A stretch of DNA of 11,206 nt from the NCBI GenBank assembly GCA_003023165.1, contig PXSD01000181.1:9457-20662 (forward strand), given 5' to 3'. Under the pieces are notes generated by a model. That model did no database searches. It was given only the letters and a program-made list of their open reading frames with translations, and was not told the DNA's origin. The DNA comes from Halobacteriales archaeon QS_9_67_15 (lineage in GTDB: Archaea > Halobacteriota > Halobacteria > Halobacteriales > Haloarculaceae). The position numbers and the translations under genes are program-made. Within the stretch, counting starts at the first letter, position 1. Every line of letters begins with the position of its first letter. Shown piece after piece: positions 1 through 7,301 of this stretch.

Positions 1-3000
1 GTATCGCCGCCGTCGCGGTCGGATAGCTGCGACCGGCAGGACGCGCCGGGCGCGACGACGGTGTCGCCGGGGCTGTCGTCGACCTGGTCGAAGAGGATCC
101 GACCGATCGCCTTGCTCATCGAGTAGTGTTCGGCCTCGTAGCCGAAACTGCCGGCCATGCCGCAACAGCCGGAGTCGAGCGCGTCGACCTCGTAGCCCGC
201 ACGGCGGAGGACGCCGACCGCGTGGTGGTCCTTCTTGGTCGCCTTCTGGTGGCAGTGGCCGTGATAGGTGAGCGTCTCCGCGGTCGCGTCGAACTCGATC
301 ACGTCGTCGAGTCGGTGACGGTCGACGTACTCGCAGACATCGTAGGCGTTGGCCGCGACCGTCTCGGCGGCCTCGCCCGAGAGCAGGTCGAGATAGTCGT
401 GCTGGAACATGACCGCGTCGGACGGTTCGACGACGACGAGGTCCCACTCGCCGGCCAGTCTGTCGACCATCGCGTCGACGTTCTGCTCGGCGCGCTCGCG
501 GGCGGTGTCGAGGAAGCCCTTGGAGTGGGCGGCGCGGCCGCTCGCGGTCACGTCGTCGGGCACGTCGACGTGGACGCCGGCCGCTTCGAGGACCCGCACC
601 GCCGCCTTCCCCGCCTCGGGGTTGCTGTAGTTCGTGTACGTGTCGGGGAAGACCAGCGCCTTGCGTTCGGCGTCGGCCGCGGGGACGCCCGCGTCGCGAC
701 CGGCGAACCAGTCGACGAACGACTCGCGCTCGAACGTCGGGAGCGTCCGCTCGCTCGCGATGCCGAGCAGTCGTTCGGTGACGACCCCGCTCCCGGGGAG
801 CTTCTGGAGCCAGTTCGAGACGGGGGCCGTCGCGCTCCCGAGCGCACTCACTGTGTCGACGTTCGCGAACAGGCGCTCGCGCAGGGAGGTCCCGTGTTCC
901 TCGTGGTGGGCGTGTTCGACTTCGGCCTTGAGCTTCGCCATATCGACCTCGCTCGGACAGTCCTTCGCACACCCCTTGCAGCCGATACAGAGGTCCATCA
1001 CCTCGCTGACGAACTCGTCGTCGGTCGGGTCGTCGGGCAGGTCGCCGCTCATCGCCTGTCTGAGCATGTTCGCCCTGCCGCGCGTGGCGGTGACCTCCTC
1101 GTCCGCGGCGCGATAGGTCGGACACATCACGCCGCCGGTCGTGTCCTGGCCGCCGCGACAGCCCCCACAGCCGTGGCAGAGTTCGACCATCCCGGCCATC
1201 CCGTTATCGTTGTCCCACTCCAGCGTCGGCTCGAACGTCGCGTCGAACGTGTACTCGGGGTCGAACCGAAGGTTCTCCGTCATCTCCACCGTGCGGGCGC
1301 GTTCCGGCGCGTCGCCGTCTTCGACCGTCGCGGCGTCGACGCCGACCACCTGTCCCGGATTGAGCAGCCAGTCCGGGTCGAACGTCGCCTTGATCTCCCG
1401 GAAGAGGTTCCAGACCTCCTCGCCGTACAGCTTCCGGTTCCACTGGGTGCGGGCGCGGCCGTCACCGTGTTCGCCCGAGACCGACCCCCCGTACTCGGCG
1501 ACGAGGTCGGTCACCGCGTCGGCGATGGACTCCATCGCCTCGACGCCTTCGACGGACTTCGTGTCGATCAGCGGTCGGATGTGGAGACAGCCGGGTCCCG
1601 CGTGGGCGTAGAAGCTCGCGTACGTGTCGTGGTCGCGCAGGACGGCCTGGAACTCTGCGACGAACTCCGGGAGGTTCTCGGGCGGGACCGCCGTGTCCTC
1701 GATGAAGCTTCCGTGTTTCTCGTCGGTCGTCCGCGAGAGCAGGATCGGAAGACCGCTCTTTCGGAGTTTCCAGAAGCGCGCGCGCTCGGCGTCGTCGTGG
1801 GCCTCGCGCGCCGCGAACGCTCGGGCGGGGGCGTCGGTCGTCGCGGCGGCCCCGTCACTGGGCTCGACCTCGGCCGCGAACCCCGCGCTCCGAGTCCCCG
1901 CGTCGGCGGGTTCACCGGCCGCGTCTGTCGCCGGTAGTCGGTCGGCCAGCAGGTCCGCGACGCGTTGTCGCCCCTCGGCGTCGGTCTCCGCGTAGAACTC
2001 CACGAGCAGGACCGAGCCCGTTCCCTCCGGGAGCACGGAGTCGACGAGGTCGCCGAACTCCTCGGTGTCTCCGGCCAGGTCGAGGAGCACGTCGTCCAGC
2101 ACCTCGACGGCCGCGGGGTCGTGTTCGAGGATCGGCTGGATGTCTTCGAGCGCCTCGAGGAGCGTCTCGTAGGTCAACAGCGCCAGCCCCTTGGTTTCCG
2201 GGACCGGTTCGAGGGAGACCGTCGCCTCCGTGACCACGCCGAGCGTCCCCTCGCTCCCGGCCAGCAGTCGGGCCACGTTGACGGTCGCCGAGTCGCCGTC
2301 AGGGCCGTCGGAACTACCTTCGGTGGCCTCGGCGTCGAGCGCCGCCCGGGCCTCCGCGACGAATGCGTCGAGGTTGTACCCCGAGACGTTCCGCTTGAGT
2401 TCCGGGAACGCCGCTTCGACGCTCTCGATCTCCTCGTCGACGATCCGCGCGAGGACGGCGTAGATGCGGGATTCCAGCCTGCCGTCGGAGTCTGCCCGCT
2501 CCCGCAGTCCCTCGAGCGTCACCTCGCCGAACCGGGTGACGCTCCCGTCGGCGAGGACGACTTCGCACTCCTCGACGTAGGCGTCAGTCTTGCCGTACTG
2601 GAGCGAGTGTGCCCCCGTGGAGTTGTTGCCGATCGCGCCACCGAGGGCGGACTTGTCGCCCCACGCGGGGTCCGGCGCGAACTTCAGGTCGTGAGCGGCG
2701 AGTTCGGCGTTCAGTTCGCCGAGGACCGCGCCCGGTTCGGCGCGGGCCAGTCTCGCGTCCGGGTCGACCGAGAGCACGCAGTCCATGTGTCGCGTGAAGT
2801 CGAGGACGACCGCCTCGTTGACCGCCTGACCGGCGAGCGAGGTCCCGCCCCCGCGAGGCAGGACGGGGATTGACCGCTCGGCGCAGTAGGAGACTACGGC
2901 CGAAACGTCGGCGGTCGACTCCGGGTAGACGACGCCGACGGGCGTCACCTCGTAGATGCTCGCGTCCGTCGCGTAGAGTTCTCGCGAGTAGTCGTCGAAC

Positions 3001-3131
3001 CGGACCTCGCCCGACACCTTGTCCCGGAGGTCGGCGACCAACCCCGGTCGCGCCACCGCGTCGGCCGCGTAGTCGTAGTCCGCCCGCGGGTCCCCTGCGG
3101 GGTCGGACTCCGACCGGTCACTCGTTCCCAT
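1..3131 (-). CDS. FAD-linked oxidase / iron-sulfur oxidoreductase fusion (D-lactate or 2-hydroxyacid dehydrogenase type), 3' end missing
   Basis: Likely oxidises D-lactate or a related 2-hydroxyacid, passing electrons from FAD through 4Fe-4S clusters to the respiratory chain; the substrate cannot be told from sequence. 1043 codons are visible with no stop, and the frame is intact from the start through every motif. An N-terminal FAD-binding domain carries PRGGGTSLAGQ (residues 92-102) and GGAIGNNSTGAHS (164-176). The FAD-oxidase C-terminal domain begins near GSEGTLGVVTEA (about 290) and has SGEHGDGRAR (552-561). Two ferredoxin-type Cys sets follow: C652/C655/C658/C670 and C715/C718/C721/C725. 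A CCG-type domain ends it, with HCHQ (C960) and GCCGMAGSFGYE (C989, C990). This order matches a GlcD-type subunit fused to a GlpC/GlcF-type subunit. Ala/Gly/Asp-rich stretches near residues 275-290 and 398-434 look like loop insertions. A TATA-like box about 28 bases upstream supports the ATG. Only a few tens of residues should be missing. Confidence 0.93.
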   Translation of the reverse strand, partial: MGTSDRSESDPAGDPRADYDYAADAVARPGLVADLRDKVSGEVRFDDYSRELYATDASIYEVTPVGVVYPESTADVSAVVSYCAERSIPVLPRGGGTSLAGQAVNEAVVLDFTRHMDCVLSVDPDARLARAEPGAVLGELNAELAAHDLKFAPDPAWGDKSALGGAIGNNSTGAHSLQYGKTDAYVEECEVVLADGSVTRFGEVTLEGLRERADSDGRLESRIYAVLARIVDEEIESVEAAFPELKRNVSGYNLDAFVAEARAALDAEATEGSSDGPDGDSATVNVARLLAGSEGTLGVVTEATVSLEPVPETKGLALLTYETLLEALEDIQPILEHDPAAVEVLDDVLLDLAGDTEEFGDLVDSVLPEGTGSVLLVEFYAETDAEGRQRVADLLADRLPATDAAGEPADAGTRSAGFAAEVEPSDGAAATTDAPARAFAAREAHDDAERARFWKLRKSGLPILLSRTTDEKHGSFIEDTAVPPENLPEFVAEFQAVLRDHDTYASFYAHAGPGCLHIRPLIDTKSVEGVEAMESIADAVTDLVAEYGGSVSGEHGDGRARTQWNRKLYGEEVWNLFREIKATFDPDWLLNPGQVVGVDAATVEDGDAPERARTVEMTENLRFDPEYTFDATFEPTLEWDNDNGMAGMVELCHGCGGCRGGQDTTGGVMCPTYRAADEEVTATRGRANMLRQAMSGDLPDDPTDDEFVSEVMDLCIGCKGCAKDCPSEVDMAKLKAEVEHAHHEEHGTSLRERLFANVDTVSALGSATAPVSNWLQKLPGSGVVTERLLGIASERTLPTFERESFVDWFAGRDAGVPAADAERKALVFPDTYTNYSNPEAGKAAVRVLEAAGVHVDVPDDVTASGRAAHSKGFLDTARERAEQNVDAMVDRLAGEWDLVVVEPSDAVMFQHDYLDLLSGEAAETVAANAYDVCEYVDRHRLDDVIEFDATAETLTYHGHCHQKATKKDHHAVGVLRRAGYEVDALDSGCCGMAGSFGYEAEHYSMSKAIGRILFDQVDDSPGDTVVAPGASCRSQLSDRDGGD

Positions 3132-3155
3132 GCCCGACGGCTATGCGTCTCCCGG

Positions 3156-3162
3156 AATTAAA
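3156..3162 (-). promoter_or_regulatory. TATA-like box of the FAD/Fe-S oxidoreductase gene
   Basis: The minus strand reads TTTAATT, centred about 28 bases before the ATG at 3131. This spacing puts transcription start at or next to the start codon, so the mRNA would be leaderless, as is common in haloarchaea. No Shine-Dalgarno sequence precedes the ATG. Seen: sequence and spacing. Inferred: function. Confidence 0.55.
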
Positions 3163-3745
3163 CCCATGCTTTCGGCTGACGTCGTGCTTGCGTGCGGCGA
3201 GGCGAGCGGCCCTCGCGTCGACCGCCCGCCTCGGCGGCAGAATGCGAGATGCGGCCACTCGGTGCGAAGTGGCCGGTCCGATGTCACAACCGGAATGTCA
3301 GCGGCTGGCAGTGGTAGTCGGCTATCGATACCGCTTCGGTCGACCCCGGTAGCAGGGTAGGCCGGGGCGGTTCGTCGCAATGTCAGACGATCGCTCGGGT
3401 CTCGTACCAGGGATCACCCGGCGTCGTTCGGCTGCGTAGTCGGGCGCTCTCGCGCACCGACACCGCGTTTTACGCGTGTTTTCTATATCGTATAAGTCTT
3501 GTCTATAATAACTGTACTACTCCCTAATATCGATTATTCGTCCATGTACTCTATGATAGCACGTTGTCCGCACCACCTCGCCATCGCGTTCCGTGGGTCA
3601 GGCTGTCGGTTTCGGTCTCTCCGAGCGAGCGACGGTCGTCGTCTGCCCCCGAGCTAATAGAACACGCAGTGCAGACGGTCGTCGCGACGAAAGAAGGGTC
3701 CACTCGGGCGGAACGGCAAGAAGACGTAGCCGTCGGAACGGTCGG
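3163..3745. other. Gene-poor spacer with an AT-rich island
   Basis: I see no convincing gene here. Short open frames on both strands have Arg/Ser/Pro-rich translations without recognisable motifs. An 8-bp inverted repeat (3252-3259 with 3268-3275, loop of 8) is present. Bases 3481-3560 are only about 33% GC against GC-rich surroundings, with several TATA-like runs (TCTATATCGTATAAG at 3482-3496 and TCTATAATAAC at 3502-3512). The spacer lies downstream of the ATPase ending at 3746 and upstream of the oxidoreductase starting at 3131, both on the minus strand. It could hold a promoter, a terminator region or a small RNA; nothing in the sequence chooses among these. Confidence 0.5.
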
Positions 3746-4432
3746 TTAGAACTCGCGCCAGTCGGAGGGCTGGCCGGCGAGGCCGAGAACGCGGGCTTCG
3801 CGGCGACTGTCGTTGTCGCGGATCTCGATCATGCCGTCGAACGCCTGTTTGATCACCTGGAGAGTCTGGTCGTCGTGGGCGCTGGAGTCGATCGTGAAAA
3901 CACCGAGGTACCCCGCGGAGTCGAACCGCGAGGAGAGGACGTGACAGAACTTGAAAACGGCCTTGCGGTCGGTGTAGGTCAGCATCGTGGAGAGCGACGT
4001 CAGCGCGAACCGACCGCTGTCGGCACCGTTGTTGTGGAGATACTCGAGACACTCGGTGATGCCGATCCCGATCCCGGTCAGGTCGCCCGGCGAGGAGACG
4101 TGGTAGACGTAACTCCCCGACTCGGTGGCTTCTCCGCGGCGGCTGCCGTCTCCGCGGCAGTCGACGGCGCTGACCGTCGACGGGCCCCCGTCGGGGGCGC
4201 GCTCCAGAACGTCGTCGATGACGTTCATAGCGCTGTCGCCAGTCGTGACCGCGAGCGTCCCCTGTCCGTCGCTCGCGCCGTCAGCCAGCAGCGACAGCGC
4301 GAGGTCTTCCTTCCCGCTCATCGCGGGACCCGAGACGAGGATGTTCGACCCTGACCGAACCGACTCGAGCGCGTCGAACTCGAGGACGTCTGTCAGGTCG
4401 TACACCGCCTCTGTGTCGCTACTCCTCGACAT
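3746..4432 (-). CDS. RecA/KaiC-like (RAD55-type) ATPase-fold protein with degenerate nucleotide-binding motifs
   Basis: A 228-residue protein of the haloarchaeal RecA-superfamily type often found beside HTR-like signalling genes. Residues 31-45 form the P-loop strand and loop, with GPAMSGKE at 35-42. The last position is Glu where a Walker A motif normally has Ser or Thr. The segment RFALTSLSTML (141-151) matches the Walker B region of KaiC-like proteins (usually IDSLS...) but Leu-Thr replaces the acidic residue. The C-terminal end LAGQPSDWREF (218-228) resembles the short conserved tail of these haloarchaeal proteins. No membrane segment is seen. Its ATG lies inside the last codons of the upstream HalX regulator gene (14-base overlap), so the two are co-transcribed and probably act together. 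Function unknown: it may bind nucleotide without efficient hydrolysis, or act as a protein-protein partner. The family match is from memory of motifs, moderately sure. Confidence 0.8.
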   Translation of the reverse strand: MSRSSDTEAVYDLTDVLEFDALESVRSGSNILVSGPAMSGKEDLALSLLADGASDGQGTLAVTTGDSAMNVIDDVLERAPDGGPSTVSAVDCRGDGSRRGEATESGSYVYHVSSPGDLTGIGIGITECLEYLHNNGADSGRFALTSLSTMLTYTDRKAVFKFCHVLSSRFDSAGYLGVFTIDSSAHDDQTLQVIKQAFDGMIEIRDNDSRREARVLGLAGQPSDWREF

Positions 4433-5000
4433 CGCTCAACCCCCGAAGTGTCGCGATGAAGTCCTCGTCGTCATCGATGCCACCGAGCGTGTCTCCGAGG
4501 TCCGTTTCGAGGTTGTCGACCCTGTCCCGGAGGTCGACGTACGCCTCGTTGTCGGCGAGTTCGGCGGTGCTCTTCGTCGCTTCCAGCGTCGCCTGTTTCT
4601 CGACCAGCGAGTAGTACTCCTGTAACAGGTCGTCGTACTGAGACCGTTTGAGGAGGTTCTCGACCGTCTCGTGGAGTTGCTCGCTCCGGATGGGCTTGCA
4701 GAGGTACGCGTCGAACCCCATCTCGAGGATGTCGAAGTCCGGTTCGACCGCCGTGACCATCGCGACGCGACAGTCCAGCCCCCGCTCGCGGATCCGCTCC
4801 AGCGCTTCGTCGCCCGAGAGACCGGGCATCATCCGGTCGAGCAAAACCACGTCGACCGTCTCGTCGAGTTCTGCCAGTCCCTCGTCGCCGCTCTGGGCCA
4901 TCCTGACCTCGTACTCGTCGGCGAGCCAGAGGTTGTACGTCTCGGCGACGTCAGGCTCGTCTTCGACGATGAGCACGACTGGCATTTCCGATCCTGTCAT
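4419..5000 (-). CDS. HalX-type response regulator
   Basis: A 193-residue cytoplasmic response regulator. The receiver domain (residues 7-118) has the acidic pair E13/D14 in VEDEPD, phosphoacceptor D55 in LLDRMMPG, T83 and K102 in CKPI. These are the residues needed for phosphotransfer from a histidine kinase. A helical HalX domain follows (about 120-180, LLKRSQYDDLLQEYYSLVEKQ onward, likely coiled coil), a haloarchaeal output or dimerisation module with no evident DNA-binding helix-turn-helix. No kinase gene lies in the window. Start choice: ATG at 5000 gives a compact N-terminus; ATG at 5036 would add an Arg-rich 12 residues that looks unlike the family, and ATG at 4985 is also possible. A weak TATA-like TGTAATGA at 5027-5034 fits a leaderless start at 5000. 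The 3' end overlaps the next gene by 14 bases. Confidence 0.9.
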   Translation of the reverse strand: MTGSEMPVVLIVEDEPDVAETYNLWLADEYEVRMAQSGDEGLAELDETVDVVLLDRMMPGLSGDEALERIRERGLDCRVAMVTAVEPDFDILEMGFDAYLCKPIRSEQLHETVENLLKRSQYDDLLQEYYSLVEKQATLEATKSTAELADNEAYVDLRDRVDNLETDLGDTLGGIDDDEDFIATLRGLSDVEE

Positions 5001-5195
5001 CTGCTCTCTACGCCGTCGTTGTCGTTCATTACACATAGCCCTATGGGTCCGAGTACCGCGCCTGATAGCGAACAGCGGCGCGATTTCGGCGTCTCGTATC
5101 GCCAGTGTCAGCTCGACCGCTCACGACCGACGAGCGCGCTCGGCCGGCACGAACGAACCGGTATGCTCTCCCCGCGGGACCCCCACTGTTCGTCT

Positions 5196-5771
5196 ATGGT
5201 CGAGAACGTCGCGCAGGGACAGCAGGTCTTCACGAGTAACGCCTTCCTCGTCACGGGTGACCGGACGGTGCTGGTCGACGCCGGGAGCGAGTTCGACGCC
5301 GTCGCCGAGGTCCGCGAACGCGACGCCGCGCTCGACGCACTCGTCCTCACGCATACGCACTCGGACCACGTCGGGAACGCCGCCGACCTGGTCGACGCCT
5401 TCGACGTCGACGTGTGGGGGTTCGACGCGGACCACGAGCTCGTCGACCACGCCGTCGACGACGGCCGGTCGGTCCGACTCGGCGACCACAGCTACGAGGC
5501 GCTCCACACCCCGGGACACAAGGACGACCACCTTTGCTTCTACGCCGCCGACCCCGGAACCCTCTTCGCCGGCGACCTCGTCTTCGCGAACGGGAGTTTC
5601 GGTCGCACGGACCTCGCCGAAGGCGACCGCGACGTGCTCGTCGAGAGCATCGAGTCCCTCCGCGACACCGTCTCGCCCGACCTCGCCGAGATGCACACCG
5701 GCCACGGCCCGAGCGTCACCGGTGACCCCTACAGCCACATCGAGGCGGCCCTCCGCGCGGCGAAGTTCTGA
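5196..5771 (+). CDS. Metallo-beta-lactamase-fold hydrolase, glyoxalase II-like
   Basis: A 191-residue zinc hydrolase of the MBL superfamily. The metal-binding motifs are complete: THTHSDH (H53, H55, D57, H58), TPGH (H108), AGDLVF (D127) and TGHG (H170), followed by a short C-terminal helix. The segment GSFGRTDL (133-140) is typical of hydroxyacylglutathione-hydrolase-like members, but the protein lacks the long C-terminal substrate domain of true glyoxalase II, and haloarchaea generally do not use glutathione, so the thioester or other substrate is unknown. Start choice: the open frame continues far upstream, but that part is Arg/Ser-rich and not protein-like. ATG at 5196 gives the usual N-terminus, with the first beta-strand (FLVTGDRTVLVDAG) beginning near residue 17. 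ATG at 5163 would add 11 residues. No clear TATA box or Shine-Dalgarno is visible. It is divergent from the response regulator and converges on the next gene with a 26-base gap. Confidence 0.88.
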   Translation: MVENVAQGQQVFTSNAFLVTGDRTVLVDAGSEFDAVAEVRERDAALDALVLTHTHSDHVGNAADLVDAFDVDVWGFDADHELVDHAVDDGRSVRLGDHSYEALHTPGHKDDHLCFYAADPGTLFAGDLVFANGSFGRTDLAEGDRDVLVESIESLRDTVSPDLAEMHTGHGPSVTGDPYSHIEAALRAAKF

Positions 5772-5797
5772 CCGCTTCGCTGCCGATGGGCGTCCAG

Positions 5798-6604
5798 TTA
5801 CCGGTCGAACGCCGTCGCGAGGACGGCGTCGTAAGCATATTCGTAGGCCGCTGCGACGGCGGCCGGATCGGACCGCTGGTCGGCCGACAGCGGCGGCAGT
5901 CGCGCCTCCGTGGCAGGGTCGACGAGGCCGGTCACGTCGCCGACTCGCTCCTCTAACTGGCCCGCTTCGGGGCCGCCGCTGGCGACCGCACAGCCCTTCG
6001 CGTAGCGGTCGCCATCGAAGACGCGGACGCGGCCGGGGTCGACCACGGCGACCGCGTCGGGGTCGATCTCGCGGAACGGCCGGGCCACGTCGGCGTAGGA
6101 CTCGACGACCGCCCGCTCGGTCGCTTCCACGTCGGCCAGCAGGTCCCGCTGTGCCGGGAGGTGCCGGTCGGCCATCAGGTCGTTGAACGCGCCGACCGAG
6201 GACACGCGCGGCGCGTCAGCCAGCGGGAGGGCCTCCGTGACGGACGGGGGGAGTTCGATGGTCCCGTTGACGACGAACTCGCCGCCGACGCGGTCGACGA
6301 GGAACTCGCGGTCGGTCTCTCCGAGCAGGCCCGTTCCGCTCCCCGGCGACGGTCGCCAGAGTCGGTGGACGGCGTTGATAGCTTCGGGTTCGACGGACGC
6401 GGCGCTGGCAGCGGCGAGTTTCCGCGCGTCCTTCCCGTAGAGTCTGCCGTCGGCCGTGGCCGTGCGGCAGTCGTCGTGGTCGAACCAGTAGTCGTTGCCG
6501 GCGCGTGGCTTGAACCCGACGGCGTCGGTCCGTCCGACCAGTCCGGTGGAGAAGGTGGTCTTGCCGGCGTCGACGCGAGTGCCGCCGGTGACCAGGAGCC
6601 TCAT
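5798..6604 (-). CDS. P-loop ATPase of the dethiobiotin-synthetase-like (SIMIBI) type, function unknown
   Basis: A 268-residue protein. It opens with beta-strand and P-loop MRLLVTGGTRVDAGKTT (residues 1-17; Walker A G8-T16). The pattern GTxxDxGKT is that of BioD/CobQ-type enzymes, and FKPRAGNDYWFDHDD (31-45) resembles the segment after the P-loop in that fold, where the substrate-binding Lys of BioD lies (YKP). The rest does not match BioD well enough to assign biotin synthesis, and no other biotin gene is nearby. Conserved-looking patches include SVGAFNDLM and VAVVDPGRVRVFDGDRY. I believe close relatives are annotated in archaea only as predicted P-loop ATPase/GTPase. The ATG at 6604 overlaps the stop of the upstream gene as ATGA, a strong sign of translational coupling. 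An in-frame upstream ATG at 6715 lies inside that gene and gives Arg-rich sequence, so it was rejected. Confidence 0.82.
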   Translation of the reverse strand: MRLLVTGGTRVDAGKTTFSTGLVGRTDAVGFKPRAGNDYWFDHDDCRTATADGRLYGKDARKLAAASAASVEPEAINAVHRLWRPSPGSGTGLLGETDREFLVDRVGGEFVVNGTIELPPSVTEALPLADAPRVSSVGAFNDLMADRHLPAQRDLLADVEATERAVVESYADVARPFREIDPDAVAVVDPGRVRVFDGDRYAKGCAVASGGPEAGQLEERVGDVTGLVDPATEARLPPLSADQRSDPAAVAAAYEYAYDAVLATAFDR

Positions 6605-6897
6605 TGCTCGGCGGAGTCGGCCGGTCCGACGCCGGGCGCCAGGCCGTAGTAGCCGGGCTCGGACTCGCGCTCGGGTTCCGCGAAGACGAACTGCTCGCTG
6701 TGGCCCATCATCCACGGGATCGCCCAGTCGAGCAGGACGTTCTCCGTCTCGACGTCCAGTTCGGTGTCGGAGTCGACGCCCTGCAGGAGCCGTCCGACCT
6801 CGTAGATCGTGTACATCTCGTCGGCGTCGAGGACCTCCGCCGGTTCCCGAAATTCGAGCGGCCGCAGGTCGTCGAAATCGTCTTTCGGTCGTGGCAT
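6601..6897 (-). CDS. Small conserved haloarchaeal protein (possibly DUF5827 family)
   Basis: A 98-residue acidic cytoplasmic protein beginning MPRPKDDFDDLRP. It contains EFREPAEVLDADEMYTIYEV (residues 15-34), a helical stretch up to LLDWAIPWMMGHSEQFVFAEPE (55-76), and a variable acidic tail. There is no signal peptide or membrane segment, and no catalytic motif I recognise. I recall proteins of this type as a haloarchaeal domain of unknown function, possibly DUF5827, but could not check. Start choice: ATG at 6897 has a TATA-like box about 28 bases upstream, whereas the longer frame to 6975 runs through that promoter. The stop overlaps the ATG of the P-loop ATPase gene (ATGA), so this is the first gene of a two-gene operon and may be a partner or regulator of the ATPase. 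Confidence 0.82.
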   Translation of the reverse strand: MPRPKDDFDDLRPLEFREPAEVLDADEMYTIYEVGRLLQGVDSDTELDVETENVLLDWAIPWMMGHSEQFVFAEPERESEPGYYGLAPGVGPADSAEQ

Positions 6898-6921
6898 GTC
6901 CCGCGATACGACGGAGCCCGG

Positions 6922-6928
6922 AGTAAAT
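6922..6928 (-). promoter_or_regulatory. TATA-like box of the small-protein/P-loop ATPase operon
   Basis: The minus strand reads ATTTACT, centred about 28 bases before the ATG at 6897, in otherwise GC-rich DNA. The spacing fits a leaderless transcript and supports that start codon. Function is inferred from position. Confidence 0.5.
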
Positions 6929-7033
6929 GGACCGATCCGACCCGAGACCGGCAGCGGTGGACCACCGGCCGTCACGCAGAATCGCTATCGCCGTGATGTC
7001 ACCGGACTCTCCGCCACTCCGGATGTCAACAGG

Positions 7034-7042
7034 CTATAATTT
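7034..7042 (+). promoter_or_regulatory. TATA-like box upstream of the candidate small gene
   Basis: CTATAATTT is an AT-rich run in GC-rich DNA and is a good haloarchaeal TATA-box candidate. It would place transcription start near 7062-7065, slightly inside the candidate gene rather than at its ATG, so either that start is wrong or the box serves another transcript. Confidence 0.35.
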
Positions 7043-7055
7043 GAACGAATGTGCG

Positions 7056-7283
7056 ATGGTCGAGGGGCTGGTCACGTACCGGGTCTGGCTACCGGTCGCA
7101 ACGGTCGTCTCCGGGGCCACGGCGTGGACCACGTGGTCGAACGAGGACAAGCGCGGAGCAGCGGCGCTCGTGGTCGTACCGGATGCAGAGTGTCTCTGGG
7201 CCGCGAGTACGCTCGCCGGGTCGATTCTGGCGGGGACGGAACTGGCGCTCGCATCGACGTGGTCTTCGGCGAAAAAACGGTGA
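7056..7283 (+). CDS. Candidate small membrane protein, uncertain
   Basis: A possible 75-residue gene starting MVEGLVTYRVWLP. Two hydrophobic stretches (about residues 9-26 and 35-66, interrupted by DAECLW) suggest a small membrane protein, with a basic C-terminus (SSAKKR). Most codons end in G or C, as in the true genes around it, which favours coding, and it fills a spacer otherwise empty on both strands. Against it: no family is recognised, no Shine-Dalgarno is seen, and the nearby TATA-like CTATAATTT at 7034-7042 is only about 18 bases before the ATG, short of the usual 26-28. It ends 18 bases before the convergent sod stop codon. It could be non-coding. Confidence 0.35.
   Translation: MVEGLVTYRVWLPVATVVSGATAWTTWSNEDKRGAAALVVVPDAECLWAASTLAGSILAGTELALASTWSSAKKR
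7272..7277 (-). terminator. Oligo-T terminator candidate for sod
   Basis: The minus strand has six consecutive T residues about 25 bases after the sod stop codon. Archaeal RNA polymerase terminates at short T runs, so position and sequence both fit. No stem-loop is needed and none is obvious. The same bases encode Lys-Lys in the candidate gene on the other strand. Confidence 0.4.
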
Positions 7284-7301
7284 CGGTGGACTGACTCGTC
7301 G

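Noticed and set aside
126..1937. 603-codon open frame on the plus strand
   Set aside because: It is antisense to the FAD/Fe-S oxidoreductase, whose minus-strand frame holds intact FAD, 4Fe-4S and CCG motifs. The plus-strand translation is Val/Arg/Asp-rich with no motif, the usual shadow in GC-rich haloarchaeal DNA.
3130..3380. Short frames on both strands upstream of the oxidoreductase
   Set aside because: They overlap the probable promoter and have unstructured Arg/Ser/Pro-rich translations; no start signal is seen.
3593..4354. 253-codon plus-strand frame
   Set aside because: Antisense to the RecA-like protein, whose motifs and overlap with the HalX gene make the minus strand the coding one.
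4671..5195. N-terminal extension of the MBL-fold hydrolase
   Set aside because: The frame is open but is antisense to the response regulator and not protein-like before MVENVAQ; the fold is complete from the ATG at 5196.
4648..6186. 512-codon open frame on the plus strand
   Set aside because: It crosses the response regulator, hydrolase and ATPase genes in the wrong frame or strand, and its translation is Ser/Thr/Arg/Pro-rich low complexity.
7049..7294. Alternative 81-codon plus-strand frame starting at 7049
   Set aside because: The translation is Gly/Arg-rich with no structure, and the frame starting at 7056 has better third-position base use.
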